64,000 bases of DNA from Pseudomonas sp. Z8(2022) (GTDB lineage: Bacteria > Pseudomonadota > Gammaproteobacteria > Pseudomonadales > Pseudomonadaceae), in contig NZ_CP107549.1 of NCBI RefSeq assembly GCF_025837155.1, positions 1-64,000 on the forward strand, written 5' to 3'. The position numbers were made by a program, and so were the translations under genes. Position 1 is the first letter of the stretch. Each line of letters starts with the position of its first letter. Positions 1-15,202 of this stretch are shown here, piece by piece. The notes under the pieces were generated by a model that worked only from the letters and a program-made list of their open reading frames with translations, did no database searches and was not told where the DNA came from.

Positions 1-1485
1 GTGGAACTATGGCAGCAATGCGTCGAGCTTCTGCGCGACGAGTTGCCCGCCCAGCAATTCAACACCTGGATCCGTCCTCTGCAGGTCGAAGCCGAAGGCG
101 ACGAACTGCGTGTGTATGCGCCCAACCGTTTCGTGCTCGACTGGGTCAATGAGAAGTACCTGAGTCGTTTGCTCGAATTGCTCGGCGAGCGTGCTGGCGG
201 TCTGGTCCCTGCGCTTTCCTTATTAATAGGCAGCAAGCGCGCTGCCACTGCTCGTGTCGCTCCTACAGCACCACTGCCCGCAGCTGCACGTGCCGCACAG
301 GTGCAGACTGCCGCTGCAGCGAGCAAGCCGACGCCTCCGCCTGCGCAGGAGGAACCGTCGCGGGCCAGCTTCGATTCGATGGCCGGCTCTGCACCACAGC
401 CGCCAACACCTGCCGTCGCGCCTCGCGCAGAACGTACCGTGCAGGTCGAAGGTGGCCTCAAGCACACCAGCTACCTCAACCGCACCTTTACCTTCGACAA
501 CTTCGTCGAGGGCAAGTCGAACCAGTTGGCCCGGGCCGCTGCCTGGCAGGTGGCGGATAATCCCAAGCACGGTTACAACCCGTTGTTCCTGTATGGCGGT
601 GTGGGCCTGGGCAAGACTCACCTGATGCATGCAGTCGGCAACCATCTTCTGGCGAAGAACCCCAACGCCAAGGTTGTGTATCTGCACTCCGAGCGTTTCG
701 TTGCCGATATGGTCAAGGCGCTGCAGCTCAACGCCATCAACGAATTCAAGCGCTTCTACCGTTCGGTGGACGCGCTGCTGATCGACGACATCCAGTTCTT
801 CGCCAAGAAGGAACGCTCCCAGGAGGAGTTCTTCCACACCTTCAACGCATTGCTCGAAGGTGGCCAGCAGGTGATTCTCACCAGCGACCGCTACCCGAAG
901 GAGATCGAGGGACTCGAGGAGCGTCTGAAATCACGCTTCGGCTGGGGATTGACCGTCGCAGTGGAGCCACCGGAGCTGGAAACCCGCGTGGCGATCCTGA
1001 TGAAGAAGGCCGACCAGGCCAAGGTGGATCTGCCGCACGACGCTGCATTCTTCATCGCTCAGCGTATTCGTTCCAACGTACGTGAGCTGGAAGGCGCGCT
1101 GAAGCGGGTGATCGCGCACTCGCACTTCATGGGACGCGACATCACCATCGAACTGATCCGCGAGTCGCTCAAGGATCTGCTGGCTCTGCAGGACAAGCTG
1201 GTCAGCATCGACAACATTCAGCGCACAACGGCCGAGTACTACAAGATCAAGATCACCGATCTGCTTTCCAAGCGCCGTTCGCGCTCGATTGCCCGGCCGC
1301 GTCAGGTGGCCATGGCGTTGTCCAAGGAACTGACCAATCACAGCCTGCCGGAAATCGGTGTGGCCTTCGGCGGCCGCGATCACACAACCGTGTTGCACGC
1401 CTGTCGTAAGATTGCTGAACTTAGGGGATCCGACGCGGACATCCGCGAGGACTACAAGAACCTGCTGCGTACGCTTACAACCTGA
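1..1485 (+). CDS. dnaA: Chromosomal replication initiator DnaA
   Basis: DnaA binds DnaA boxes at oriC, melts the origin and helps load DnaB. The 494-aa product shows the family layout: an N-terminal DnaB/DiaA-interaction domain (about 1-80), a low-complexity Ala/Pro/Gln linker (about 80-155), an AAA+ core with Walker A GGVGLGKT near residue 199 and Walker [10 protein letters not shown], and a C-terminal DNA-binding domain with the signature [15 protein letters not shown]. The first base of the window is a GTG read here as the start. As I recall, Pseudomonas DnaA normally begins M-S-V-E-L-W, so the true start may lie two codons upstream, outside the window. dnaN follows after 30 bp, as usual for the dnaA-dnaN-recF-gyrB block. 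Confidence 0.97.
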   Translation: MELWQQCVELLRDELPAQQFNTWIRPLQVEAEGDELRVYAPNRFVLDWVNEKYLSRLLELLGERAGGLVPALSLLIGSKRAATARVAPTAPLPAAARAAQVQTAAAASKPTPPPAQEEPSRASFDSMAGSAPQPPTPAVAPRAERTVQVEGGLKHTSYLNRTFTFDNFVEGKSNQLARAAAWQVADNPKHGYNPLFLYGGVGLGKTHLMHAVGNHLLAKNPNAKVVYLHSERFVADMVKALQLNAINEFKRFYRSVDALLIDDIQFFAKKERSQEEFFHTFNALLEGGQQVILTSDRYPKEIEGLEERLKSRFGWGLTVAVEPPELETRVAILMKKADQAKVDLPHDAAFFIAQRIRSNVRELEGALKRVIAHSHFMGRDITIELIRESLKDLLALQDKLVSIDNIQRTTAEYYKIKITDLLSKRRSRSIARPRQVAMALSKELTNHSLPEIGVAFGGRDHTTVLHACRKIAELRGSDADIREDYKNLLRTLTT

Positions 1486-1515
1486 TCGCAGCTCCACGAG
1501 GCAAGGGACTAGACC

Positions 1516-2619
1516 ATGCATTTCACCATTCAACGCGAAGCCCTGTTGAAACCCCTGCAACTGGTCGCCGGTGTCGTGGAACGACGCCAGACGCTGCCGG
1601 TTCTGTCCAACGTCCTGCTGGTGGTCGAAGGCCAGCAGTTGTCGCTTACTGGCACCGACCTTGAAGTCGAACTGGTTGGCCGCGTGACGCTGGAAGATGC
1701 TGCCGAGCCGGGCGAGATCACCGTGCCGGCGCGCAAGCTGATGGATATCTGCAAAAGCCTTCCGTCCGATGCGCTGATCGATATCCGGGTCGATGACCAG
1801 AAGCTGCTGGTCAAGGCTGGCCGAAGCCGTTTCACCCTGTCCACCCTGCCCGCCAACGATTTCCCCACTGTGGAAGAAGGCCCGGGTTCGCTGACCTTCA
1901 ACCTGCCACAGGCCAAACTGCGTCGCCTGATCGAGCGCACCAGTTTCGCCATGGCGCAGCAGGACGTCCGCTATTACCTCAACGGCATGCTGCTGGAAGT
2001 TCAAAGCGGTTTGCTGCGGGCTGTGGCGACTGACGGTCACCGTCTGGCCATGTGCTCCATGGAAGCGACCATCCAGCAGGATGGCAAGCACCAGGTCATT
2101 GTGCCGCGTAAAGGTATCCTCGAACTGGCGCGTCTGCTCACCGAGCAGGACGCTGAAGTCAGCATCGTGCTGGGTCAGCACCACATTCGCGCCAATACCG
2201 GCGAGTTCACCTTCACCTCCAAGCTGGTCGACGGCAAGTTCCCCGACTACGAGCGTGTGCTGCCGCGCGGTGGTGACAAGCTGGTGGTGGCGGATCGTCA
2301 GGGCCTGCGTGAAGCGTTCAGCCGTACCGCGATTCTCTCCAATGAAAAGTATCGCGGCATCCGCCTCACCCTGGCTGCGGGTCTGCTGAAAATCCAGGCC
2401 AACAACCCGGAACAGGAAGAGGCCGAGGAAGAGATCGTGGTCGATTACAACGGCGGCGGTCTGGAGATCGGTTTCAACGTCAGCTATCTGCTGGATGTGC
2501 TGGGCGTGATGGGTACCGAGCAGGTTCGTCTGATCCTGTCCGACTCCAACAGCAGTGCCCTGCTCCAGGAAGCCGATAACGACGATTCGGCCTATGTCGT
2601 CATGCCCATGCGTCTGTAA
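1516..2619 (+). CDS. dnaN: DNA polymerase III sliding clamp (beta subunit)
   Basis: This is the ring-shaped clamp that tethers DNA polymerase III and repair polymerases to DNA. The 367-aa product has the usual clamp length and the typical start MHFTIQREALLKPLQL. It ends YVVMPMRL, the conserved clamp C-terminus that packs near the hydrophobic protein-binding pocket. The ATG at 1516 is preceded by an AAGGGA ribosome-binding site. Its position 30 bp after dnaA suggests co-transcription. A long inverted repeat in the 128-bp gap before recF may modulate read-through. Confidence 0.97.
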   Translation: MHFTIQREALLKPLQLVAGVVERRQTLPVLSNVLLVVEGQQLSLTGTDLEVELVGRVTLEDAAEPGEITVPARKLMDICKSLPSDALIDIRVDDQKLLVKAGRSRFTLSTLPANDFPTVEEGPGSLTFNLPQAKLRRLIERTSFAMAQQDVRYYLNGMLLEVQSGLLRAVATDGHRLAMCSMEATIQQDGKHQVIVPRKGILELARLLTEQDAEVSIVLGQHHIRANTGEFTFTSKLVDGKFPDYERVLPRGGDKLVVADRQGLREAFSRTAILSNEKYRGIRLTLAAGLLKIQANNPEQEEAEEEIVVDYNGGGLEIGFNVSYLLDVLGVMGTEQVRLILSDSNSSALLQEADNDDSAYVVMPMRL

Positions 2620-2651
2620 CAGCTGTTTCAGCGGGTAATCAGCGTCAACAT

Positions 2652-2703
2652 AATCAGCTTTGGCATGCTGTGGATTTCACTCCGTAGCATGCCAAGGCTG
2701 ATT
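2652..2703. repeat. 18-bp inverted repeat between dnaN and recF
   Basis: The arms 2652-2669 and 2686-2703 pair over 18 positions with a single G-U wobble around a 16-base loop. In RNA this is a very stable stem-loop in the dnaN-recF gap. No uninterrupted U-run follows (the next bases are TCGTTTC), so it is not a textbook terminator. It could be an attenuator, a processing or stability element, or a protein-binding site. Confidence 0.85.
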
Positions 2704-2747
2704 TCGTTTCAGGCAGACCATTTACCCTCACCGCTCCGGCTTCGCTC

Positions 2748-6276
<3,529 letters not shown>

Positions 6277-6301
6277 TTCTCTTGTCCATGGGCGCATAAA
6301 T

Positions 6302-6336
6302 TGTCGCGTTTGCGCGTAATTAATGTCGCTTTGACC
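6302..6336 (+). repeat. Left terminal inverted repeat of the accessory element
   Basis: The terminal 14-mer TGTCGCGTTTGCGC (6302-6315) is followed by a sub-repeat GTAATTAATGTCGCTTT (6316-6332). Related sub-repeats occur inverted at 24953-24997. The left end begins 25 bp after the gyrB stop. Confidence 0.72.
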
Positions 6337-6337
6337 T

Positions 6338-6366
6338 TAAACCCCGGTGTAGTGCCGGGGTTTTTG
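6338..6366 (+). terminator. Rho-independent terminator just inside the left end
   Basis: The stem ACCCCGG/CCGGGGT (6341-6347 with 6355-6361) with a 7-base loop is followed by TTTTTGTTTT. It would end gyrB transcription. By position it belongs to the inserted element rather than to gyrB, whose likely original terminator is at 25105-25133. A second stem-loop follows at 6372-6401. Confidence 0.85.
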
Positions 6367-6541
6367 TTTTGTGGTTGGCTTCTTCGGAAACCCAAGCCAG
6401 CCAAGCGATTGCCCTGCTCGGATGCGGTCGCTGATCGGAGCATTTCTAGCTGCTGTAGCCACACCACAGTCCTGATCGGCACTGTTAATATGTACACCTG
6501 TTCAGGATTCGTTTCGCTTCAACAGGGACGCTCGGATCATC
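6367..6541. other. Leader region upstream of the SNF2 helicase
   Basis: No gene is seen here. A 9-bp stem (6372-6380 with 6393-6401, one G-U pair) lies just after the terminator. A TAATAT at 6485-6490 is a possible -10 element for the downstream defence-like operon, but I see no convincing -35 element. Confidence 0.4.
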
Positions 6542-9500
6542 ATGCTCAAGCTCGAAGACATTAAGAAAGACGCACAGGTCAGGGGGATCCAGGCGGATGA
6601 GATCGTTCGTGTCGTCACGGTCGAGCCGGTTGGCGACAATGCCATTACCGTTTACTTCAAGGACAGCCAAGGTCGCCTAGGCGAACAGATGCTGTTCCGC
6701 TCGGACGAGGTGCGCCTAGAGCTTGCTCAGGCTGGCAGGCCTTGGTCGTTTGATGCACCCGGAGCTGACTTTAAACTTGGATTGGAGGCCTACCGGATCA
6801 ATCTGGCGCACCTGTTCGATCCGATGATGGCTGTGCACACATCCAACGTAGACCCTCTCCCCCATCAGATTTCTGCTGTTTATGAGTCCATGCTGCCTCG
6901 CCAGCCGCTTCGTTTTGTTCTGGCTGACGATCCTGGCGCAGGCAAGACCATCATGGCTGGACTGCTGATCCGCGAACTCCTGATGCGTTCGGATGCCAAG
7001 CGAATCCTGGTGGTGTCACCAGGCTCCCTGACCGAGCAGTGGCAGGATGAATTGCTGGAAAAATTCGGAGTGAAGTTCGAAGTCTTTAGTCGTGATAAGC
7101 AAGAGCAATGCGCCTCGGGTAACTACTTCGAGGAGACCAATCTGCTGATCGCACGCCTCGATCAATTGTCCCGCAGCGAGGAGTTCCAGCAGAAGCTCAA
7201 GAACACTGAGTGGGATCTGATTATCGTCGACGAAGCCCACAAGCTCTCCGCCAACTACTTCGGTAGCAAGGTGAATAAGACCAAGCGCTTCGAGCTAGGT
7301 GAGCTGCTCGGTTCCATCACCCGTCACTTCCTGTTGATGACCGCTACACCGCACAACGGTAAGGAAGAGGATTTTCAGATCTGGCTTTCGCTGCTGGATG
7401 GAGACCGCTTCTACGGCAAATTCCGTGAGGGAGCGCATAAGGTCGATGTATCCGACATGATGCGCCGTATGGTGAAAGAGGAGTTGCTGAAGTTCGATGG
7501 CACCCCCCTCTTCCCCGAGCGCCGTGCCTATACGGCCAACTACGAGTTGTCTGACCTTGAGGCCGCGCTGTACCACGAAGTCACCGAGTACGTGCGCAAC
7601 GAGATGAATCGGGCTGACCAGCTCGATGGGAAGCGCAAGGGCACCGTAGGCTTCGCCCTGACGCAGCTTCAGCGCCGTCTTGCCTCTAGCCCTGAAGCGA
7701 TCTACCAGTCGCTCCAGCGACGTCGCAAACGCATGGAAAACCGCCTGGAAGAGACCAAGCTGCTGGCTCGTGGCCAGGGAGTCGCCAGCACGCTGGGCGA
7801 ATACCATGTGAAGAAGCAGATTGAGCTTCCCGATAGCTTCGACGAGCTGGACGAGGAGCTTAGTGCTGATGAGTACGAGCTGTATTCGGAACAGGTCGTA
7901 GACCAGGCCACAGCTGCGGAAACCATTCCTGAGCTTGAGGCTGAGATCTGGTCACTGAAGGCTCTGGAAGCGAAGGCGCTTTCGGTGGTTCAGTCGGGCA
8001 AGGACAAGAAGTGGGAGCAGCTCTCCTGCTTGTTGCAGGACACGCCTGAGATGTTCACCAGCAGTGGCAGCCGCCGCAAGCTGATCATCTTCACCGAGCA
8101 CCGCGATACCCTGAATTACCTGGTTGCTCGAATTGGGAACATGCTGGGCAAGCCCGAGGCTGTCGTGACCATCCATGGCGGCACCAACCGCGATGAACGG
8201 CGCAAGATTCAGGAGGAGTTCCGCAACAACCCCAATGTCTTGGTGCTGATTGCCACCGATGCAGCGGGTGAAGGCGTGAACTTGCAGAACGCCAACCTGA
8301 TGGTCAATTACGACCTCCCTTGGAACCCAAATCGTCTTGAACAGCGCTTTGGCCGTATCCACCGCATTGGCCAGACAGAGGTCTGCCACCTGTGGAACAT
8401 CGTTGCCAAGGAGACCCGTGAGGGCGAAGTGTTCCAGAAGCTTTTCGAGAAGCTGGAAATCGAGAAGCAGGCCCTAGGCGGCAAAGTCTTCGATGTACTG
8501 GGTGAGGCCTTTGACAATATCTCGCTCAAGGATCTGTTGATCGAAGCCATCCGCTACGGTGATGCGCCGGAGACCCGTGCCAAGCTTACCCAGGTCATTG
8601 ATGGGGCCTTGGATACCGACCACTTGAAGGAAATCCTGCGTCGCAACGCTTTGGTCGAGCAGCACATGAGCCTGGCTGACCTCTACGCAGTGAAGGAGGA
8701 AATGGAAAAGGCCGAGGCCCGCAAGCTTCAGCCCTACTTCATCCGCGCCTTCTTCACCGAGGCTTTCACCTCGCTGGGTGGTGAAATGCGCCCTCGTGAG
8801 TCCGGTCGCTATGAGATTCGCCATGTGCCGGCAGGCCTACGTGAACGAGATCGTGTGATCGGCGAGAGCCGTACGCCCGTATTGAAGCAGTACGAGCGAA
8901 TCTGCTTTGAAAAGCAGCATGTACGGCTGCATGGCAAACCCATGGCCGATCTGATTCATCCAGGTCATCCGTTGATGATGGCCAGCACCGACCTGATCCT
9001 CTCGGCACATCGCAGCAAGCTCAAGCAAGGCGCGATTCTCGTTGACCCCAATGACGACGGAATACAGCCCAAGGTGCTGTTCATGATTGACCACAGTGTT
9101 CGTGAGAACCTGTCTCAGAGCAGTGCTCAGGCCAAAACTGTCTCCCGCCGTTTGCAGTTTGTCGAGATAGACCAGCAAGGCAACACCATCAACGCTGGTT
9201 GGGCACCTCACCTAGACCTGCTACCCATCGAGAACACGGATCGCCAGTTGATTGGTGATGTGCTGTCGGCTCCATGGATTACTCAAAACCTTGAAGCTTT
9301 GGCCCTGCACCATGCTTCCGAACATTTGGTTCCAGAGCATTACCAAGAGGTGAAGGTTCGACTTGAGCGCCAGGCGGATAAGATTCTGGGTGCAGTGAAT
9401 GAGCGCCTGGTGAAGGAGATCAACTACTGGTCGGATCGCTTTATTAAGCTCAGCGAGGATGTCAGTGCGGGTAAACAGCCGCGCATGCAGCCAGAAAATG

Positions 9501-10078
9501 CCCGTCGCCGTGTAGATGAACTTACGGCTCGCCTCAGCCAGCGCAAGAGTGAGTTGGAGGCGATGAAGAATGTGGTATCGAGCACCCCAGTTGTCCTGGG
9601 TGGTGCATTGGTCATTCCGGCTGGCTTGCTGGCACAGCGTAAAGGAGAAACCACCTTCTGTGCAGACGCCGAAGCACGTTCACGCATTGAATGGGCTGCA
9701 ATGAATGCAGTCATTGCAGCTGAAAAAGCCATGGGCCATGAGATTTTCGATGTGTCGGCACAGAAGTGCGGCTGGGATATCACCGCCCGCCCACCTGTCG
9801 GGCCGGACAATGCCCTGCGCGATGATCGTCATATCGAGGTCAAGGGGCGGGCCAAGGGTGCCACTACCGTCACAGTGACCAAGAACGAGATCTTCTCCAG
9901 CTTCAACCAGGGCGAGAAATTCATCCTAGCCATCGTGCTGGTGGACGGTGATCAGGTCGATGGCCCCTACTACATCAAGCACCCGTTCAAGACTGAGCCT
10001 GAGTTCGGGGTAGCCAGCGTCAACTACGATCTGCAAGAGCTGCTTGGCCGCGCCATTCAACCAGAGGCCAGCCTTTGA
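6542..10078 (+). CDS. SNF2-family (SF2) helicase with C-terminal DUF3883 domain
   Basis: This 1,178-aa protein is a Swi2/Snf2-type ATPase or translocase. Motif I is PGAGKT (131-136), motif II IIVDEAH near residue 230, motif [13 protein letters not shown], and the C-terminal helicase lobe carries [12 protein letters not shown] and [10 protein letters not shown] near residue 605. The last 130 residues resemble DUF3883/NOV, with [10 protein letters not shown] near 1098; the E-x-K pattern recalls PD-(D/E)XK folds, but nuclease activity is speculative. It heads an apparent three-gene set with a NYN nuclease and a DUF1156 methyltransferase-like gene. Related helicases occur in bacterial defence islands such as DISARM (DrmD), but the other DISARM core genes are absent. 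Likely role: phage or plasmid restriction (inference). Confidence 0.85.
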   Translation: MLKLEDIKKDAQVRGIQADEIVRVVTVEPVGDNAITVYFKDSQGRLGEQMLFRSDEVRLELAQAGRPWSFDAPGADFKLGLEAYRINLAHLFDPMMAVHTSNVDPLPHQISAVYESMLPRQPLRFVLADDPGAGKTIMAGLLIRELLMRSDAKRILVVSPGSLTEQWQDELLEKFGVKFEVFSRDKQEQCASGNYFEETNLLIARLDQLSRSEEFQQKLKNTEWDLIIVDEAHKLSANYFGSKVNKTKRFELGELLGSITRHFLLMTATPHNGKEEDFQIWLSLLDGDRFYGKFREGAHKVDVSDMMRRMVKEELLKFDGTPLFPERRAYTANYELSDLEAALYHEVTEYVRNEMNRADQLDGKRKGTVGFALTQLQRRLASSPEAIYQSLQRRRKRMENRLEETKLLARGQGVASTLGEYHVKKQIELPDSFDELDEELSADEYELYSEQVVDQATAAETIPELEAEIWSLKALEAKALSVVQSGKDKKWEQLSCLLQDTPEMFTSSGSRRKLIIFTEHRDTLNYLVARIGNMLGKPEAVVTIHGGTNRDERRKIQEEFRNNPNVLVLIATDAAGEGVNLQNANLMVNYDLPWNPNRLEQRFGRIHRIGQTEVCHLWNIVAKETREGEVFQKLFEKLEIEKQALGGKVFDVLGEAFDNISLKDLLIEAIRYGDAPETRAKLTQVIDGALDTDHLKEILRRNALVEQHMSLADLYAVKEEMEKAEARKLQPYFIRAFFTEAFTSLGGEMRPRESGRYEIRHVPAGLRERDRVIGESRTPVLKQYERICFEKQHVRLHGKPMADLIHPGHPLMMASTDLILSAHRSKLKQGAILVDPNDDGIQPKVLFMIDHSVRENLSQSSAQAKTVSRRLQFVEIDQQGNTINAGWAPHLDLLPIENTDRQLIGDVLSAPWITQNLEALALHHASEHLVPEHYQEVKVRLERQADKILGAVNERLVKEINYWSDRFIKLSEDVSAGKQPRMQPENARRRVDELTARLSQRKSELEAMKNVVSSTPVVLGGALVIPAGLLAQRKGETTFCADAEARSRIEWAAMNAVIAAEKAMGHEIFDVSAQKCGWDITARPPVGPDNALRDDRHIEVKGRAKGATTVTVTKNEIFSSFNQGEKFILAIVLVDGDQVDGPYYIKHPFKTEPEFGVASVNYDLQELLGRAIQPEASL

Positions 10079-10110
10079 GCAGCAGCAATTTTTCACAGCG
10101 CACAAAGAGA

Positions 10111-10164
10111 GACGCCCCAGAGCTTTCGCTACCGGGGCGTCGGGCCAGCGATGCTATCGCTGGC
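10111..10164. repeat. Two tandem perfect stem-loops between helicase and NYN gene
   Basis: Stem 1 pairs GACGCCCC (10111-10118) with GGGGCGTC (10134-10141). Stem 2 pairs GCCAGCGAT (10144-10152) with ATCGCTGGC (10156-10164) around a 3-base loop. Only two bases separate them. No U-run follows, so simple termination is unlikely; attenuation, RNA processing or a small structured RNA are possible. Confidence 0.75.
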
Positions 10165-10235
10165 GGGGTTAGTGCGCGGATTATGGTAACGCGTGACCTG
10201 GCTGTCAAGCGAACCACTGGCTTGGGAGCCTAGTA

Positions 10236-10856
10236 ATGCAGCGTGTTATTGCCTATGTGGACGGCTTCAATCTTTACTTTGGGTTGAAGGATAGTCAATT
10301 CAAGAAGTACTACTGGCTTGATTTGCCAGCCATGGCAGCTGCTCTGCTCAGACCAGACCAGCAGCTGGTGGCAACGCACTATTTCACGGCCCGCATTCGG
10401 ACAAACGGTCGCAATGCCGATGATGCCAAGCGCCAGACGACCTACATCGATGCGTTGGCTGCGCAACCCAATTTGACCGTTCACGAAGGTCATTACCTGG
10501 AGAAAACCCAGCGCTGCAAAAGCTGTGGGGCTTCCTGGAAGGTATACGAAGAGAAAATGACCGACGTGAACATCGCCGCTGAGATGCTCGCGGATGCCTA
10601 TGAAGATCGCTTCGATACTGCCTTTGTTATCTCTGGCGACAGCGACCTGACTACACCTATTCAGCAGGTACGTAAGCGCTTCCCTAACAAGCGGTTGATT
10701 GTGGTCTTCCCACCCAATCGCCAATCCGCACAGCTCAAGAAGGCAGCCAATGGTTACCTCTCCATTGGTGAAGACAAGCTACGTCAAAACCAATTGCCAA
10801 ATACTGTGATGACTTCCAGTGGCTTTGCCCTGCATCGCCCAACCCACTGGAAATAA
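10236..10856 (+). CDS. NYN domain (PIN-like) nuclease
   Basis: This 206-aa protein belongs to the NYN/LabA-like family of PIN-fold, metal-dependent ribonucleases. Acidic residues expected in the active site are visible: D9 in YVDGFN, the EKMTDVN segment near 106-112, and SGDSDLT near 132-138. A short CKSCG near residue 94 could be half of a zinc knuckle. It ends 10 bp before the DUF1156 gene and follows the SNF2 helicase after a 157-bp gap with two hairpins. An RNA-cleaving effector between a helicase and a methyltransferase-like protein would fit abortive defence; this is inference. The downstream truncation leaves this gene intact. Confidence 0.85.
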   Translation: MQRVIAYVDGFNLYFGLKDSQFKKYYWLDLPAMAAALLRPDQQLVATHYFTARIRTNGRNADDAKRQTTYIDALAAQPNLTVHEGHYLEKTQRCKSCGASWKVYEEKMTDVNIAAEMLADAYEDRFDTAFVISGDSDLTTPIQQVRKRFPNKRLIVVFPPNRQSAQLKKAANGYLSIGEDKLRQNQLPNTVMTSSGFALHRPTHWK

Positions 10857-10866
10857 GGAATTTTCG

Positions 10867-12555
10867 ATGTATCCCATTAAAACCCCCAAGAAGCTGATTG
10901 AGGTGGCCCTACCACTGGATGCCATCAATGCGGCTGCGGCACGTGAAAAATCCATCCGGCACGGCCACCCCAGCACTTTGCACCTGTGGTGGGCGCGACG
11001 TCCCTTGGCCGCAGCACGAGCCGTGATTTTTGCGCAGATGGTCAATGATCCTGGCTTTGAACGTCATCTAGGCCGTGGGGTAAACAAGGAAAAGGCTGCC
11101 GCCGAGCGCGAGCGGCTGTTCAACATCATCGAAGAGTTGGTTAAGTGGGAAAACACCAATAACGAGGAGGTTTTGGAACGAGCACGAGCTGAAATCTGGA
11201 AGAGTTGGCGAGAGACCTGTGAACTCAACAAAAACCATCCACAGGCCCCCGAGCTGTTCAACCCAGAAAAGCTGCCGGGCTTCCATGACCCCTTCGCAGG
11301 TGGTGGTGCCTTGCCGCTTGAGGCTCAGCGGCTCGGGTTGGAAAGCCACGCCTCTGACCTAAATCCAGTGGCTGTGACAATCAATAAGGCGATGATCGAA
11401 ATTCCGCCGAAGTTTGCTGGCTGCGTGCCCGTCGGCCCAGAAATTGAAGCCGACAAGGGTAGTAAAAAGCGCGCAACCCGCGATGCTTTCGAGGACTGGT
11501 CAGGTGCCAGGGGCCTTGCTGAAGATGTGCGTCGCTACGGTGCCTGGATGCGCGAAGAAGCGCAGAAACGCATTGGTCACCTGTATCCGCAGATCGAAGT
11601 TACCGCCGAAATGGTCGCCGAGCGCCCGGATCTGGTTCAGTACCAGGGCGAAAAGCTCACAGTAATCGCCTGGCTTTGGGCGCGTACGGTCAGAAGCCCC
11701 AACCCTGCATTCAGCCAGGCGGAGGTGCCGCTGGCTTCGACCTTCATCCTGTCCAGCAAGGCCGGCAAGGAAAGCTATGTCGAGCCGGTGATTGAGGGCG
11801 ATAGCTATCGCTTTACCGTCAGGGTAGGGTCACCGCCGGCATCCGCCAAGAACGGCACCAAACTGTCACGCGGGGCGAACTTTCAGTGCCTGCTTTCAGA
11901 TACGCCGATTGAGCCGAAGTACATCAAGGCCGAAGGCATGGCTGGGCGTATAGGCCAGCACCTGATGGCGATTGTGGCCGAAGGTACACGTGGACGGGTT
12001 TATCTGGAGCCGACTGTCGAGCACGAAGCCATTGCAGCTCAAGCTAAGCCTGAATGGCAGCCGGAAACCAGCTTGCCGAACGATCCGCGTAACTTCTGGA
12101 CGCTCAACTATGGTTTGGACAAATTCGGCGACCTATTCACTCCCCGTCAGTTGGTCGCGCTGACCACCTTCTCCGATCTGGTGCAGGAGGCCATTGTCCA
12201 CGTACGCGAGGATGCACTGGCCGCCGGAATGGCTAACGATGGGCTGGGGCTGGATCAGGGCGGCATGGGTGCTACGGCTTATGCGCAAGCGGTGGGGGTA
12301 TACCTGGGGTTTGCGATTGGCCGGACGGCTGATCGTGGTTCAACCATTTGTTCGTGGGATAGCAGTCCCAAGATGGAGGCACTGCGTAACACATTTGGTC
12401 GTCAGGCCATCCCGATGACGTGGGATTTTGCCGAAGGAAACCCGTTTTCGGACTCCAGTGGCAACTGGACATTCAATATCGAATGGGGAGTCAAGGCCGT
12501 ACAACTGTTTCCAGCAATCCAGAGTGGTATTGTTTCCCAGCAAGATGCCCTGTAG
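10867..12555 (+). pseudogene. DUF1156 methyltransferase-like protein, truncated by IS3
   Basis: The start is the ATG at 10867 ([17 protein letters not shown]), preceded by AAGGAA. The product belongs to the DUF1156 family, DNA-methyltransferase-like proteins found in defence islands, often near DUF499 ATPases and helicases. The N-terminal [14 protein letters not shown] signature and the SAM-binding motif I FAGGGALP (near residue 143) are present. The reading frame is cut at about 12549 by the IS3 element and the last residues come from IS DNA. Intact relatives, as I recall, are near 900-1,000 aa and carry a catalytic DPPY motif just after this point. That motif is missing, so the methyltransferase should be dead. 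No remainder is found on the far side of the IS. Confidence 0.85.
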
Positions 12556-12558
12556 TGG

Positions 12559-13727
<1,169 letters not shown>

Positions 13728-13962
13728 CGAACACCTCTGTATGGCGAGCATTCTCGCCCTAAATGGGTGTCTGGGGTTAGTAGACCACTACAGCTGATCT
13801 CCATCTCACCCATGATCGATTGCAGTGAAGAGGCGCTGCTAAGGGGGCGGAATTTTCTTATCAAACCGGTTAATGAAGCCCCGAGCAACGGTGGCGCCAT
13901 GGATCTTGCCGTGTCCATGAGCCGCCAAATCTAAACAGTGCGAGGGATCATCGGAGGCGCTT

Positions 13963-15102
13963 ATGTGGGAGCAAGTTGATCGAGACAAACTGTTTGCCGA
14001 AGTCTGGGCCGAGCCGGTGCAATCGGTGGCCAAGCGCTACGGGCTGTCGGACGTTGGCTTGAAGAAGCTGTGCAGTCGCTTGCAGATTCCCACGCCACCC
14101 CGAGGCCACTGGGCCAAGTTGAAAGCGGGCAAAGCGGTAACCGCCCCACCAACGTTGCCGGTGTTCAAAGGGAATCCTCGCCACCTTCACCGCTTTGTGG
14201 CGCAACCGGTCAAACCGGCTGGAGAGGCGCCACCGCTGGATGAGCGTCTCTTGCCAGTAGTGGCGGTTGAGCGTGACCCCGCCAATCACATCCGGGTACC
14301 GAGCCGGGGTACGCACTGGCACCCACTGGTGGCGGCTACCCGCGATGCCTTCAACAGTGGCTACAAAGACAACCGAGGGATACCGATTCCGGGTGGTCGG
14401 GGATTCGATATCGCCGTCTCGGTTGGTCAGCGCAAGCGGGCATTTCGGGTTCTGAATACCCTGGTCAAAGCCTTGGAAAAACGTGGCTACAGCCTGCGTC
14501 CTGGTGATCGGCACATGCAGGTCGAGATGTTTGGTAGCCACTTCACGCTAGGCATCTACGAACCCACCAAGCGCTCCAACTATGTTCCAACGGAAAAGGA
14601 GCTGGCGGCCAAAAGTCGTGGAGAACAGAGCTATTGGCCGCGCTATCAGTACACCCCGTCGGGAACGCTCGAAATCCGTTGCGGCGATGGCCACGACGCG
14701 GTGGTCAAAGACACGGTGCGGCAACCCATCGAGGAGCAGCTCAATCTGGCGGTGGAGGTGATGGCCAGGCGGGCGATCAGCAGGCTTCGCTACCAGGAAG
14801 AGCAGGAGCGCTTGGCGGCGATCCGCGAAAAGCGGCGCCAGGAGGCCCTGGCGCAGCAAGCAATTCAGGACGCTGAGAAGAAAAGGCTGGAGCAGCTGAT
14901 TGCAGATGCGCAGCGCTGGCAACAGGCGGAAACCATCCGGACATTTTTACGCGCCCAAGAAGCCTTCGCCCTGGAAGCTGGCGCCTTATCTGATCAGCAG
15001 CTGACGTATCTGGCATGGGCTCGGGCTAAAGCGAATTGGCTGGATCCGCTGGTAGCGCAGCCAGACGCGATATTGGATCAGAAGATAAAGATTCCTTACT
15101 AA
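13963..15102 (+). CDS. Uncharacterised protein with N-terminal HTH-like region and coiled coil
   Basis: This is a 379-aa protein of unknown function. The N-terminus (about 8-50: LFAEVWAEPVQSVAKRYGLS, then VGLKKLCSRLQIPTPPRGHW) looks like a helix-turn-helix of a kind I associate with proteins on integrative elements and islands. The middle is mixed alpha/beta with a YWPRYQYTPSGTLEIRC segment. Residues about 250-320 are rich in E, R, Q and K and predict a coiled coil. It follows the IS3 element and is the only complete cargo gene between the two insertion sequences. No catalytic motif is seen. A DNA-binding or accessory role is a guess. Confidence 0.7.
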   Translation: MWEQVDRDKLFAEVWAEPVQSVAKRYGLSDVGLKKLCSRLQIPTPPRGHWAKLKAGKAVTAPPTLPVFKGNPRHLHRFVAQPVKPAGEAPPLDERLLPVVAVERDPANHIRVPSRGTHWHPLVAATRDAFNSGYKDNRGIPIPGGRGFDIAVSVGQRKRAFRVLNTLVKALEKRGYSLRPGDRHMQVEMFGSHFTLGIYEPTKRSNYVPTEKELAAKSRGEQSYWPRYQYTPSGTLEIRCGDGHDAVVKDTVRQPIEEQLNLAVEVMARRAISRLRYQEEQERLAAIREKRRQEALAQQAIQDAEKKRLEQLIADAQRWQQAETIRTFLRAQEAFALEAGALSDQQLTYLAWARAKANWLDPLVAQPDAILDQKIKIPY

Positions 15103-15202
15103 TCCATCAGCAAGGCCGACGGTGACGGCGGAGGCGATTCATTTCTGCCACATAGCTGCCCAGAAAACTCGATGAGATTGGGTCGTAATCCTCCGTGCAG
15201 GC

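Noticed and set aside
1486..1515. Replication origin between dnaA and dnaN
   Set aside because: The gap is only 30 bp with no DnaA-box cluster. The origin is more likely upstream of dnaA, outside the window.
931..2184. 417-codon open frame antisense to dnaA/dnaN
   Set aside because: It spans two conserved genes on the opposite strand, with no domain features or ribosome-binding site.
6377..6541. tRNA gene as the integration site next to gyrB
   Set aside because: No cloverleaf or CCA end is visible near 6277-6541 or 24950-25140; the inverted ends explain the boundaries better.
6542..12555. Class 1 DISARM defence system
   Set aside because: The SNF2 helicase recalls DrmD, but the core DrmA helicase, DrmB (DUF1998) and DrmC (PLD) genes are absent, and the methyltransferase-like gene is DUF1156 rather than DrmMI-like.
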